In this document: positions 45,609-58,500 of the stretch, one piece after another
Layout of the letters: every line of letters begins with the position of its first letter
Position numbering within the stretch: the first letter of the stretch is position 1
Notes under the pieces: generated by a model
What the model was told of the DNA's origin: nothing
Database searches by the model: none
What the model saw: the letters and a program-made list of their open reading frames with translations, nothing else
Position numbers and translations under genes: made by a program
Assembly: GCF_020379485.1 (NCBI RefSeq)
Contig: NC_063439.1
Location: 25,296,098-25,360,097 of the forward strand
From: Brassica napus
Taxonomy: Eukaryota; Streptophyta; Magnoliopsida; Brassicales; Brassicaceae
Length of the DNA: 64,000 bases
Direction of reading: 5' to 3'

Positions 45609-46390
45609 TTTAAAATCTTACAAAAGAGAATTTAAATCCTAATGAATGTTTATCTTTTAATAAAAGGGATGTTTTAATAAAAGGGATGTGTCATTTTCCA
45701 CTTAACATAAGAAGTGTGTTGTGATATGTTTCCTTCTCGTATTTCATGTTTCCTTCTTTTCAAAAGCTTCCTTCTTTCATGTATATATTTTTTTCATCTC
45801 AATTCATTTAATTGTTAATGTTCTTTTGTCGATATTTATTGTTAAATGTAGTTTCAGTTATAGATGATTTATTTTAAAAAAGTTACTATGTCATTTCGGT
45901 AATTTGTATAATCCAGATGGCATCACAGTGTTTTAGTCAGTTGTCGATAGTTGGAAGGAAGTTTCATCCAACAGATTTTGTATATGGTGTTTTGGGTAGT
46001 GATTTTATATTATATTATTAAGTTTTATTTTTAAAATAACTGTCTTCCATATTATTATTTTTAAGATTACTATGTCTCATTTTAATTTTAGTTGCACTAT
46101 ATTCCTAAATACTCATACAAAATCTGTAAAATAGAAATTTCAAGCACGTATATTAGATTTGTATATCAATAATATTCAATTAAAATAATAAATGTGTGCA
46201 CATATCATCTTTAGTTTATGTTCTGATATACTGTTATTTATTATTTTTAAAAATAATAATAATTGTTAACAAATAATTTAATTGTAATTAATTTTTACCC
46301 CCACTATAAATTTGGTCCAGCTTTGTATGTCTCTTCCATATGATTCACCAACCCCAAAACTCAAAACGCAAAATTTAAAACACCTCTAAC

Positions 46391-49300
46391 ATGAAGACAA
46401 CAAAGGTGCTAAAACGCATGTTTAGATTCTTCATCTTCTTACTGTTCTCCTTTGTCACAAAAAACATGGCATATCTACTCTCTACAAACTCTCGTTGGAT
46501 CATCGACGAAAAAGGAGAAAGAACGAAGCTGGCGTGTGTGAACTGGCCAGCGCATTTACAGCCTGCAGTGGCGGAAGGGCTTAGTAAGCAGCCGGTTGAT
46601 GCCGTGGCCCAAAAGATAGTGGCAATGGGTTTCAATTGTGTTAGGTTAACTTGGCCACTTGATTTGGCTACAAATGTGACATTGGCTACTAGTGTTACTG
46701 TGAGGGATTCTTTTCAAAGTCTTGGTCTTAACACTGACATTTCTGGTATCGAAACTAAGAACCCTTCCATGATTGATCTTCCACTCATTGAAGCTTACCA
46801 GGTATAATATATAACTTCTCAGATTTTTTGGATAAAAAATAACACATCTAGGGCTTCAATAGTATTGTTTTATATATGTTCTAAATTATAAATGAACTCG
46901 CATATATAAATGAATGAAAGTTTTATGCCAACAATTAGTAGTTTAATAACAGTTCAAAAAATTTCTAGTTGTTAAATAATAGTTTCTCAAATACCAGCCG
47001 TTACAAATTTTGTAGTTTTCACTTTTTAACTCATATTTTCTCATCAAATTACATAAATGGATGCATGATAGCTAATTGAATGTACGTTGACCTTAAAACG
47101 TTTTTTAAACTAACTGGCTTCCTTTCGAGAAAACAATACTCTTCTTTTTTTTTGGCAGAGTGTGGTGACGACGTTGGGAAACTACAACGTGATGGTGATA
47201 TTAGACAACCACTTGACCAAACCAGGGTGGTGCTGCGGCAACGACGACGGCAACGGTTTCTTTGGAGACATATTCTTTGACCCTGCCACATGGATCTCCG
47301 GTCTGACCTACATGGCCACTTCCTTCAAAGATACATCCAATGTCGTTGGTATGAGCCTCAGAAACGAACTTAGAGGACCTAAACAAAACGTCGACGATTG
47401 GTTCAAGTACGTGTATACGGAGCCAAAATTGTTATTCACAGGGAGTGATCACTTTATAAAAATAATAATATAACAATACTATAATACTAAATAATTTATC
47501 TTATAAACATTATTTATTTTTTTGAGAATTAATCTTATAAACATTATTAATAAGAATATTATAACTAAAAATAATACCAGTTCAGTTTGTTATAAATCTC
47601 ATGAATTATATTTTTTAACTAAATTTTGTATGTTGTGAATAAATATATGAATATTTTATAATATATATCAACATATGTTTATATTTATTTTAAATATTAG
47701 TGAGTGATTAATAGGATTATATTAGTTTTGAATCTTCAAAAAAATTATTTATCTAAAAATATATTATAGTATATATATACAGTAAAAAGTGAGAAATAAT
47801 CAAAATGATTAAAAGAGATAATAAATGGTAGGAAAAATGCAGTAAACAAACGTTAAAATATCATTTAAAAAGACAGAAACAAAATAAAATAAAAAAGGGG
47901 TCAATGGGAAAGGTTTGACCTGAAACAAGAACTTAACTTTCAAGAACAAAAACTAATTTGTCAAATGAGATATAATTAAAAATAGCTCTAATTTTGTCTC
48001 ATTCCAAATGCATGTAGGTACATGCTACAAGGAGCCGAAGCAGTTCACGAAGCAAATCCTTACGCACTTGTAATCCTTTCTGGCTTCAGCTACGACACAG
48101 ACCTCTCTTTTGTCCGATCACGACCCGTAAACCTTACTTTCTCCGGTAAACTCGTCTTTGAGCTCCATCGATACTCTTTCACCAACGTTGATATATGGAG
48201 TTCTAAAAACCCTAACGACGCATGCGGCGAGATTCTAAAAATCATCGACGACGGAGGCGGTTTCCTCCTCCGGGACTTCCCGGTGTTTCTTAGTGAGTTT
48301 GGAATCGATTTGAGAGGCGGAAACATTAACGATGATCGGTATATCGGATGTATATTAGGTTGGGCGGCGGAAAATGACATTGATTGGTCGATTTGGGCAC
48401 TTCAAGGAAGTTATTATTTAAGAGAAGGTGTGGTAGGAATGACTGAGTACTACGGTGTCTTGAATTCAGATTGGATAAGTGTTCGAAACAACAGTTTCAT
48501 GCAAAGATTGTCTCTGATTCAATCCACGCTTCAAGGTAAATAATTTTCATGATTTAGTTTATAATTTTCTAGTTGTCTATTTCATAATAGTACAAAGTCA
48601 ATCTTTAATTGGACAAGTTAAAATTATATCAAAAAATGACATTTCACCATTTTAATTGCTAGTTAAATTTATTAAAATAATATATTGTTGATATCTAAGG
48701 TTTCAAAAACATAGATTAAATATTAGATATCAACAATATATTATTTTAATAAATTTAAAAATTACTAGTAATTAAAATGGCAAAATATCATTTTTTGACA
48801 GGGCTTATTTAGAGAATAACCAAAAAAAGAAAAATTGGATTTTTAGAGAGAGATAGGAAAAGAAAAGAGGAGAGACGGTGGGATTTTAGTTAGAGCAGCT
48901 CCAACGCAACTCCTTAGAAAAAAATCATTACCAATAAATGATTTTTATAATATGTGGGACCCAAAAAATTTAAGAAATTGTGCCATAATAATCTCTTAAA
49001 GTTCGTAGCTAAGGATTAATTAAACTGTGCGCGGGTTCCACCACCACGTGGAATCCCGCGATTGACTCTTTTTTTTTTAATCTGAAAAAAATAAAAATAT
49101 TAAAATAATCTATTTTGGTTATCGAGTGGAACGTTTCAGCATTGGATGTGCTCTTATGTATTGAATTTTTGTTTTTTTCTTAGCTATTGGGTGCAATTTC
49201 TCTTTATTTTAAGTAGTAGCTTCAATAATTACCTTTTGTTATGTTGTCCCTACACAATTTAATATCTTTATAATTTGGTCACTAACTTGGTTTACCAGGA

Positions 49301-49738
49301 CCGGATCCTCAACCCGAAGTTAGCAATCTTATTTTCCACCCGTTAACCGGACTTTGCATGCTACAATCTTCCTTAGATCCAACCAAGGTCAATCTCGGTC
49401 GATGCAATCAATCTCAACCATGGGACTACACTACTGACAACACTTTGAAACTTAAAAACATACCTCTCTGCTTGGCGAACACCGGACCGAACGCACCGGT
49501 TAAGCTCAGTGAGGCGAGTTGCTCGACCCCTAGTTTGTCGCAATGGCAACCCATCTCAGCCTCGAATATGCTCTTAGCTGCAAAGTCAACCAATAACTCG
49601 CTTTGTCTTGACGTAGATGGAGACAATAACGTCGTGGCTACCAACTGCAAGTGTGTGAACGGCGAAGACAGCTCGTGTGACCCGATGAGCCAGTGGTTCA
49701 AGATCGTTAAAGTCAATAAAGCAAATGAGGATATATAA
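46391..49738 (+). CDS. Secreted glycoside hydrolase family 5 protein with C-terminal ricin-type domain (GH5 gene 1)
   Basis: Exons are 46391-46801, 47159-47406, 48018-48535 and 49299-49738; all junctions are GT...AG and keep frame, giving 538 residues. The N-terminus is a signal peptide (hydrophobic core FRFFIFLLFSFV). The catalytic barrel has VILDNH...PGWCC at about 150-162, SLRNE with acid/base Glu207, an HxY motif (LHRY) near 270-272 and SEFG with nucleophile Glu313. From about residue 400 a ricin B-like part follows (FHPLTGLCML, SLCLDVDGDN, SQW), probably for carbohydrate binding. GH5 enzymes split beta-linked glucans or mannans in the wall; the plant subgroup is annotated 'cellulase' in Arabidopsis (At3g26130/At3g26140 by memory), with no proven substrate that I know of. 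It is tandem to GH5 gene 2, which lacks intron 2. Intron 3 holds two inverted-repeat elements. Confidence 0.88.
48629..48798. repeat. Near-perfect 70-bp inverted repeat in intron 3 of GH5 gene 1
   Basis: Arms 48629-48698 and 48723-48798 (TCAAAAAATGA...GTTGATATCTAA) are complementary except at a few bases and a short indel. The loop is about 24 bases. It lies in transcribed sequence and would fold into a long hairpin. It may be a MITE, but no target duplication is clear. Confidence 0.7.
48893..49153. mobile_element. Harbinger-like MITE in intron 3 of GH5 gene 1
   Basis: TTA flanks both sides (48890-48892 and 49154-49156). The termini are GAGCAGCTCCAACGC and (complement) GAGCACATCCAATGC. 261 bp. 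Confidence 0.65.
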
Positions 49739-50223
49739 CTGATCATTAACAATTGATCAAGTAACTCATGAAGTTTGTTTACATGTTATTTTCTGTTGAA
49801 GTTTCTAATAAAGACTATTTCGTTGTAATGCGTGATTATTGTTTCTTTTACCAATTTGATCAACATGATAACATTTGAATATTTTTGATTGTCATCTTAG
49901 CATCATAGCATGGTATTAGGATCGAAAAAAAATCTTAAGAAATAATCCCCAAACAAACAAACAAACAATTTATCCTACAAAATATGAAATTTCAAAGATT
50001 CATCACTCTCTTTATTAAAAGAAGAATAATCATAGGCATAGCTAGACTTTAGACAAAGCTTAATAAGAAAAACATTAAAAAAAAAGACACAATCAAATAT
50101 AAACTAATCACATGACCATTCCACTTATTACAAAACTAATAATAATAAACTGGAAGTTGTCTGAACAACAGCATATATATACATGTTGGCTGTAAAAGGA
50201 GGTTAAATGAAACAGAGGGACCA
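49739..50223. other. Spacer between the two GH5 genes
   Basis: Holds the 3' UTR of GH5 gene 1 (TTCTAATAAAGAC at about 49803 can serve as a polyadenylation signal) and the promoter of GH5 gene 2. The two genes share orientation and are less than 500 bases apart, as tandem duplicates. Confidence 0.5.
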
Positions 50224-52671
50224 ATGGAAAGATTCTTCTTCCTCTCTCTCTTTCTTCTTCTTCTTCCTCTGTTCTTCATCATCAACATCACTTTCGCCTT
50301 CCCTCTCTCCACCGACTCACGCTGGATCGTCGACGACGGCAACAAAGGACGGCGAGTGAAGCTCACGTGCGTCAACTGGCCGTCGCATCTTGAAACTGCG
50401 GTGGCGGAAGGTTTAAGCAAGCAGCCTTTGGATTCGATCGGGGCCAAGATCGTTTCAATGGGGTTCAACTGCGTTAGATTGACTTGGCCTCTCTACTTAG
50501 CAACCGATGAATCCTTCTCTGGGATTATGACTGTGAGGCAATCTCTTCGCAAGCTTGGTCTTCTTGAAGCTATCTCTGGTTTTCAAGCTAATAATCCATA
50601 CATTCTTGATCTTCCTCTCATCAAAGCTTTTCAGGTAATAACTAATAAATCAATTTTTCTCAGGAAAGTTTTTTGACCCTTTATTCATAATACATTTTCA
50701 GAAAGGGTTGACTTTTTATCCTTCTTGATCCAAGAATAGTATGGAGGTCAGAGATAAGAATAGTACTTTTTCTTTGAGACTTGTCTTGCAAGAAAGATCT
50801 TGTCTGAAACCTATCTCTAAGTTTCAATATTTTAATGTCTGCTTAGTCTTCTCTTCAATATTTTTCTGATTACTGTTGGGTTTAGCTTGCTTATATCCTT
50901 CCTTGCCTGATTATATTAGAAGAAAAACATAATAATCAATTAGGGTTTCTGGATTAAGAAAAATGAGAGTTTTGTTGTTGTTGTTGTTGTTGTTCTGAAA
51001 CAGGAAGTGGTTTCTTCTCTTGGAAAGCATAGATTAATGGTGATCTTAGACAATCACATAAGCCAACCTGGTTGGTGTTGCAATGACAATGATGGAAACG
51101 GTTTTTTTGGCGATAAACATTTAAACCCTCAGCTTTGGATCAGAGGACTAAAGAGAATGGCAACAATGTTTGCTAATGTTTCATCAAATGTGGTTGGTAT
51201 GAGTTTAAGGAATGAGCTTAGAGGTCCAAAACAGAACATCAAAGACTGGTACAAGTACATGAGAGAAGGCGCTGAAGCAGTCCACTCTGTGAATCCGAAC
51301 ATTCTTGTCATCGTCTCCGGTTTAAACTACGAGACTGACTTATCCTTTCTCCGAGACAAACCGTTTGAAGTAACCTTCAGGAGGAAACTAGTGTTTGAGA
51401 TCCATTGGTATGGGTTTTGGAGTTCTTGGGAAGGAGATAACTTGAACAAGATTTGCGGGAGAGAAACCGAAAACATCATGAAAATGTCAGGGTTTCTACT
51501 AGAGAAAGGGTTTCCATTGTTTGTGAGCGAGTTTGGGATTGATCAAAGAGGAAACAATGTGAATGACAATAGGTTTCTGAGTTGTTTTATGGCTGTAGCA
51601 GCGGATCTTGACCTAGATTGGGCGTTATGGACTCTTGCAGGAAGCTATTATGTAAGAGAGAAAACTATTGGATATGATGAAACGTATGGAGTTTTGGATT
51701 GGAGTTGGTCAAGCATAAGAAACTCAACAATTTTGCAGATGATTTCTTCTATACAGTCTCCTTTTAGAGGTTACACACCTAGGCATTGTAGCTCTTATAC
51801 ATTTACATTTTTTACGCTAGCTATAAAAAATACAATTTAGATATTATATTACATGTTTACATCCATACAAAACTAAGTTGGTCTTAAAAATTTTGTTATA
51901 AATTAATGTACATGAAAGTATGAAACCAATGGAGTATATTTTTTTTTTTTCATAGGCATTAGAGTTGTAGATTTGTTTATTTAAAAGTATAGAAAATAGT
52001 TAGTTTCAAAAAAAAAAGTATAGAAAATAGTGGCTACTTGCTACATGTTTCTTGATTTTTACACCAGTGATAAAAAAAAATACATATAAAACTAAGTTTA
52101 GTTTAGAAACTTTGTTACACTTATGCTTTTAATTGTGTCATTAATCAAACAACTTTTGCAATATTCAGGACCAGGTCTAATGGAAACACACCCCAAGAAA
52201 ATAATATTTCATCCTTCAACTGGACTGTGCATCGTGAGGAAGTCATTGTTTCAACTTAAGCTAGGTTCTTGCGATCGATCAGAAAGCTTTAGACTTTCTT
52301 CTCAACGAGTCTTGTCACTAGCAGAAGAAAAAATCTTGTGCTTAAAAGCTTATGAGAGAGGAAAGTCGGTGAAGCTGCGTCTGTATTTCTCAGAATCTTA
52401 TTGTTCACGATGGAAACTTTTGTCTGAGTCAAAGATGCAGCTCTCGTCGATAACAAAGAACGGAGAATCAGTTTGTCTGGATGTGGATTCGGATAGTAAC
52501 AACATTGTGACGAAAAGCTGCAAATGTTTAGAAGGAGATGCGAGTTGTGATCCAAAAAGCCAGTGGTTTAAGGTTGTTACTAGCACGAGAAGTCGGGTTA
52601 GAGCAAACCCGTTTCTTCAAGTTAGTCAACACTCGAAGACATTTCTTCAGGAACCTTTATCAGTCTTATAA
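50224..52671 (+). CDS. Secreted glycoside hydrolase family 5 protein with C-terminal ricin-type domain (GH5 gene 2)
   Basis: Exons are 50224-50634, 51004-51769 and 52169-52671, all in frame, giving 559 residues. The signal peptide has the core FFFLSLFLLLLPLFFIINI and ends near FAFPLS. The catalytic part has VILDNH at 151-156, PGWCC, SLRNE with acid/base Glu208, an HxY motif (IHWY, 270-273) and SEFG with nucleophile Glu313. The C-terminal region after about 395 reads FHPSTGLCIV, SVCLDVDSDSNN and SQW, a ricin B-like fold that may bind wall sugars. Exon 2 corresponds to exons 2 and 3 of gene 1, so one intron was gained in gene 1 or lost here. The protein also has a Ser/Arg-containing tail of about 30 residues after SQWFKVV that gene 1 lacks. 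Probably an apoplastic beta-glycanase; substrate not shown. Confidence 0.9.
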
Positions 52672-53499
52672 GGTATTCAAGGAAAAGTTCAAATAGCTTT
52701 TAACAAGATCGTACACACGTACCTACCGCAGTGCTGATTGCAATTCTTGATTTGCATAACATTTGATAAATATTGCACATAATAACACTGTACATTTTGA
52801 AGACAGTGATTAGCAGAGATGCGATCTATCATCAGTGACAATAACGAGTCTTAATAAGACAATTCTGCGTAATTTTTCGTCAGTTTTTTCTTTGAATTTT
52901 CGAAAACATAATATATTGCTTTTAAAGGTATTTAGTTTTTGTTTCTTAAAGATACGTGAACACGACGTTTGCTTGTAGTACATGTAAAGTTATGATATGG
53001 GATTGTTAACGGGAACTGAATGTGTTTGTTAGGCAGTGCAAAATAAGCTAGAAGAGTGAAGCTACAAATGCACAGATCTCATATAGATTTACACTCATAA
53101 CGAAAGGGTTTCAATATATGCTTTATAACCAGATAAATCTTATTTTTATTTTTTGTCAACCAACCAGATAAATCTTATTAAAATTAGGTTTTGTTTAGGT
53201 TGGAATATATGTTTTTATATTGGAGAAATATGTGCACTTAAATTTTAAGTTGGATTAAAAACGAAATCTGTTTGAAACCGGTCACTTTTGAACAGCACTT
53301 AATGCGAAGCCATCAGGCCTTTTAACTAATACTGGGCCTCAATTAACAACTTGGGCTTATGAAAGGGCACTGAATATTCCAAATTCTCAATTCACACTGA
53401 AGTCCCAATTTTTATTTTAAACTAAACCATCATTATCTTGTTCCGACATTGATCTGAATATCAAATACAAACTCGGTCGTGAAAAAAAGAAAAACAAGT
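52672..53499. other. Downstream region of GH5 gene 2
   Basis: Non-coding. Contains the 3' UTR and AT-rich spacer; a 24-base direct repeat AACCAGATAAATCTTATT occurs at 53127 and 53161. No gene seen. Confidence 0.4.
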
Positions 53500-54085
53500 T
53501 TAGCGATTCAAAAGTCAGTGATTAAGGACAAAACAATAAGAGTACTATCACAAAAAGCAAGGTAGAAAGATGGGATAAGTTGGTAATAAAATAAGGAATA
53601 TACCAGAAGACAGGTAACACTGTGAACATTGAAGAGAAAAACACAGAGCTGTTTAATTCTGGCCAAATTGATCTTTGCTCCGGAAACTTGAACATCTCTC
53701 ACTTTTTTATAATCTAAGAGAGTTCACCATTATGAAGCAAATCCTTATCCCCAAACCCAATCAATTTCCAAAAATTAAATAATTTAAAATTCGAAATTTC
53801 TCAAAACGATAAATCGATGGCGAATTTGGAATATAAGCCAACGGAATCGAGGTTTGTTAATTCGAACGAATCCGAATAACACATCCCTATCGATCGAATT
53901 GAAGGGTTTTGAATGTACGCTTCCCAACACGAAGAGCGCAACGCCTTTCGAAAGCGAGCGAGTGATTCTCAATTACCACAAAAATAAAAACCCAAATAAA
54001 ATTATTGAAAGAGGAAGAAGGCGCCATGACTAGGACTTGAAAGATTAGGGTTCATAGAGGATCTTGCTCTTATAGCGAGAGAGAG
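53500..54085 (-). ncRNA. Possible small transcription unit with a housekeeping-type promoter
   Basis: Minus strand. Upstream, 54095-54180 contains several site II motifs (TGGGCC or its complement, at 54111, 54136 and 54173) and telo-box-like AACCCTAA words (complement at 54043-54051 and 54092). This pairing is known from promoters of ribosomal-protein, mitochondrial and snoRNA genes. A CT-rich leader follows. Only short frames exist downstream (an ATGGCGCC start at about 54025 gives 45 codons; others are shorter), so the product may be a non-coding RNA, a small protein or the relic of a lost gene. Confidence 0.3.
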
Positions 54086-54094
54086 AGAGAGATT

Positions 54095-54180
54095 AGGGTA
54101 ATGTCGTTAATGGGCCTTATCATTATAGGCCCATATTGTTAAAAGGATTATATTCAATTTGGATTTTCTTGTGGGCCGCC
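54095..54180 (-). promoter_or_regulatory. Site II / telo-box promoter cluster
   Basis: GGGCCTT, AGGCCCATA and GTGGGCCGC stand within 70 bases, and AGGGTT or AGGGTAA words lie next to them. A GA microsatellite (54078-54091) separates them from the putative leader. Confidence 0.45.
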
Positions 54181-54693
54181 TTTATCATATTACTAGTGCA
54201 TTTGAGAGAGCAGAAATGAAAAAAAAAGACAATTCATTAGGTGAACATGGATTACAAACAAAAATATATTTTCTTAAATTAAAATTTTACTTATGATTGA
54301 TAGATTTTTCTTTGTAATTGTGAAATCCACTGGAAATATCTCTTATGACCTTGAATTTCAATTTATATCATTAGATTGTTAACATATGTTTAAACGACAA
54401 GGCCATGTCAAAGTCCTCAATCCTGGTTGACCTTGGCTAGTCTTTTTTGGAACATCCTTTTGTGTTTTTTTCCAGAAAATAAATGAATTTGTGTAGTTGG
54501 ATTTGGTATAACATTTGTACCAACCAAACACACAGAGAAGTTAAAATGATCTTCAATTCTAAGTGGATGGATTTTAAAAAAATTTACAGACCCAATAAAT
54601 CTAAAATTTTGGATAGCATTGTTCTTTTTCGTCACTCTAAAAAGGCTTTAAAATAAAATAAAAACTAGCAAATATACATCAGAAGGTTACAAC

Positions 54694-54894
54694 TTACAAG
54701 TTGTAGTCAACGATCCCTATCAACTCTGCCATGAATAATACGAACGGTGAAGATATCACCACGTGTCGAAACCCCACGAACCAGAGGGAAATACAGATTG
54801 TGATCATCACTAGCACAGAGTTATCTGCTGTCCCTTTCAGCAGGTCACTGAATAAGACAGCTATAAACGCTAGAACAAAGACTGGTATCTTTGC
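54694..54894 (-). pseudogene. Orphan last exon of an unidentified membrane protein
   Basis: Minus strand: a splice acceptor (TTTTCAG) at 54895-54901 is followed by 66 codons and a TAA at 54694-54696, with no interruption. The peptide begins AKIPVFVLAFIAVLFSDLLK, then has a second hydrophobic stretch (VLVMITICISLWFVGF) and ends FMAELIGIVDYNL. It has two or three likely membrane helices and no start codon at its head. DNA is GC-richer than its flanks. No further exons can be found between here and the end of the TEL1-like gene (55561), so the gene's 5' part is missing or the exon has been moved here. Family not recognised. Confidence 0.45.
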
Positions 54895-54901
54895 CTGAAA
54901 A

Positions 54902-55560
54902 GGGATTCTAACCCTAGGTCAACCATTTCTAGTTTACCACCCATTTTCCACCTTATCATTTAATAATAATGAATTTTAATGACATAATATTATTAATTTC
55001 TTAATCATTTGTCCTACAAGAAACAATAGGCTTATGAAGTTTAACATCATTTGATATATAACCATGAATTCATTTTATAAAATAAATATCAACAAATAGG
55101 TTGTGTTATGGACATATTCTCAGTTGTAACCAAACAAAAAATTAGAGTGTTTGAAAACAACATGTTGTAATTGTTATTATTAGCTTGGATGACATCATTT
55201 GATGCAATTCTTAAATTTAATAAAATTTAGTCATATTATGCCATCCTACATCACACTATCCAAGAGAGAAAATATGACTACAAAATATAGACGATTCCGC
55301 ATGCAAAAAGTTTTAGAAAAATAACAAGTTGGAATTCATTGTTACTTTGCTCATTCAGACATTCACCCAAACTATCACTTTTCAGAACTTTGCTTGATAA
55401 GTAAATCGCGTCGAAAATATAATTTAGAATGAGACAACATAACACGCATAAAACATAAACAACATGATTTGTCTAATTACACTTCATATATTTATGGTTT
55501 ACATTACAAACAACTTCTAGAAAGATGTCGCTCCTACCACCGTGAAACTCCGTCCACCAT
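54902..55560. other. Spacer between the orphan exon and the TEL1-like gene
   Basis: AT-rich; includes the 3' UTR of the TEL1-like gene at its right side. No coding exon was found in it on either strand. Confidence 0.4.
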
Positions 55561-58500
55561 CTATGTTATTGCGGATAATCCATCTTCCTGACTGTTATCA
55601 TTGTCACTACCGCAACATGATCCACCCACAGAGTGATCTGGACCGTCAATAGGCTCGAGATGATGAATATTATTGAGCCCGGTGCAGTCGTTTATGTTGA
55701 TAGAAACAGGTTCCGTTAACTGCTTCCCGTCTCGTGGAGGCGAAAAAACCACCGGAAGGTACAGTTCGGCCTCGCACGGAAACTTTGAGCTCCTGAAGTG
55801 TTCCTTTAGATCCTCCAAACCCTGTTTTTGGACGAAAAAAGTAACAAAATAATCATATTGTGACACCCAATTATCATAGACATTAAAAATTTTAGCTTAT
55901 ACTTTGGTAAGCGATTTCAAAACACTAATGTCTATGTCTACCTGAACTCTCGCATATGTGATTTGGCAAATCTTATGCGAATTAAAAATCTCCCAACGCT
56001 GGAGATGAAACGCCTTGTAAAGCCTCCAAGCTGCCTCCGGAGATGTCATGTTCACAAATCCATAACCAACATTGCACTTGTTGCTAATATCAAAGCCAAA
56101 AAAAAGGAGTTATGATTTTAGTTATATGTAATAGTAGTAATACTATATAGTCAATAAAGCCCGGTGTTTGATTACTTGAAATCCATCGGGAGATACACGA
56201 AATCATAAGAAGAAATTGGCTGATCATGATGAGCTTTGTGTTCGTCCCTCTCCTCCTCGGTGATAGCTTCGTTGATGTGAATGCAGTGATTATCCAGCAT
56301 ATTCAACAGCAGCTTTTGACTATACAAAACCAAAAAACACTAACTATAAAATTAAATTGGAATCTCATATAAACAAAACCTATAGGAATCTGAAATATAA
56401 GAGCATCCAGGAAAAACGTTAGCCGACTAATTGTAATATCAAACACGAAGATAATTAAAAGCTTGAATTGATGGAACATAGCGTAAGAGCATTTTATCTA
56501 GAATATAAATCTTTAAATATATATAAACAGCATCTTAACACACGAATCCATGTGAATATTTTAATAAAAAGACTAGGTAATAATCCGCGCCTTGCGCGGG
56601 ATGTAATTATTAGTTTCGTTATTTTTAATAAAAAGACATTAAATCTGTTTTATCTGGATATTAGTTTGGTTTTAAGTTTTTTTTTTTGATGTTTAATGTT
56701 CTAAAATATAACTATTATTTTAAATTAATATTTATTTTAGTTTATTCAGTTAAAATGTTTGATTTTTTGGTTTTTTCCGGTAAAACTAAAAATTAATATT
56801 ATTGGTTTATTTTCATGTTATGAATTTTAAACAGTCGTCATGTCGAACCAATAGTTTCATATTATAGTTTCTAAACAGATAAATAGTTTGAAAAAAAAAA
56901 TTATTAAGACAAATCATTTCACTACAATTTGGTCGGTAGTGAAAGAAGCATTAAAAAAAAATATTTCAACTTTCAAAAAAATTAGATACTTCAGTTGCGG
57001 TGAATACTTAGTTACAATATGCTCACATCAAGGTGCACATGTATGTGTATGTAAAAAGTATATAAAAATAATTGACAAATATATAAAGATATAGTTAATT
57101 AATATTAAATAACATTTTTGTTCAGAATAATACATGAAAGATAAAATTAAAATTAGTTTAAAATAAAAAAGGCCTTGACATTAGTCAACTTTTTCATATA
57201 AATAAAATAAAATTGTATCTTTAAGTAGGGGTGGACACAGATCGAATATCTGGGTATTTGGAAGCATTCATGTCGATTCGATCTTTAGCCACCTAGATAT
57301 TCGGTGACTCGGATATGCGAAATGTTTTAGAATTTTAAAGAATATCCGATTTGATCCGTAAATAAAATAAAATTTTAAAAATAATTGAAAATTTTAATAA
57401 TAACATTTTATTACAAAAATAAAACATTATTTAACTTTTTAAATTCTAGTACCTAATATAATAAATTTAAATCATAAAAAATATTGTAAAACTGATATAA
57501 AGTATAATATATATAATGTATATATATAATTCTTTACATATATGTATATATATGCATATAACAGATCGAGTTAGATATATGTTCCTAAAAATATTGGTAT
57601 TTGTGAATTGCTTTTTTTTTTATATTGTATTTTAGTATTTGATTTGTTTCGTAGAGTTTCGGATATCCAGATTTTTTGGTTCAAATCAAAACGGATAACG
57701 AATCAAATCAAAATTTATGAATATTTTGTGCTCAACTTTATCCATAAACAATAAAAATAATATATATATAGTTTGGTTTTTGATTCTTTATCTATTTTTA
57801 TTTGAACCGAAAAATCAAGAGTTTTATTGGAACCATTATATGAGTTTTATATTAAAAAACGCAAAATACGTAGTGTGAACACATTTATGAATTTAGTGTG
57901 AACGCGTTAGCATATTTATTATCAAATCATTGTGAAGCTGCTACGTGTATATTATAGTGTGAATGCATTTATTGCAATGCTTATCTTTTAATATACTAGG
58001 GATTAACCCGGGCTACGCCCGAGATTTTTTATTTTTTTCTAATTTAAGCTGTTAAATCATTTATATTTAGGTTATGATATATATTTATATAAATGTTAAG
58101 ATGCATGTCATAATTAAAATTTGTTTTTGAATTTTAACACGTTAAATTAACATATTTTTTACTATTTAAATTTTTTTTTAATTTTGTTGGCTATCTAGTT
58201 ATCATATTTAGCAAAACTATATGTTGAGTGTTGGAATAAATGTTTTAGATATTTAATTAAACTGCAGAGTATTTTTGGATCGACCACATGCTCAACAATC
58301 GATTGATCCGTAAAAAGATGGTCGATCTCCTTGGCCAGGTAAGTACAATTTTAGCAAAAATATCTTTGATTTTCAAATATTAAGTATATAACTATTCTTT
58401 TGAATATTGTTTATGTAAATATTTTTTGTGATGTTTGAATTTGTGATGTTCGTATATTGATGATATTGATGTTTAACAATTTATTGTTTTCTGGAAATAG

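Noticed and set aside
57540..57760. Possible gene in the TEL1 intron
   Set aside because: Only AT-rich sequence inside Helitron A; the 'GGGGTGGACACAGATCGAATATC' stretch at 57228 is a repeat-like motif without a frame.
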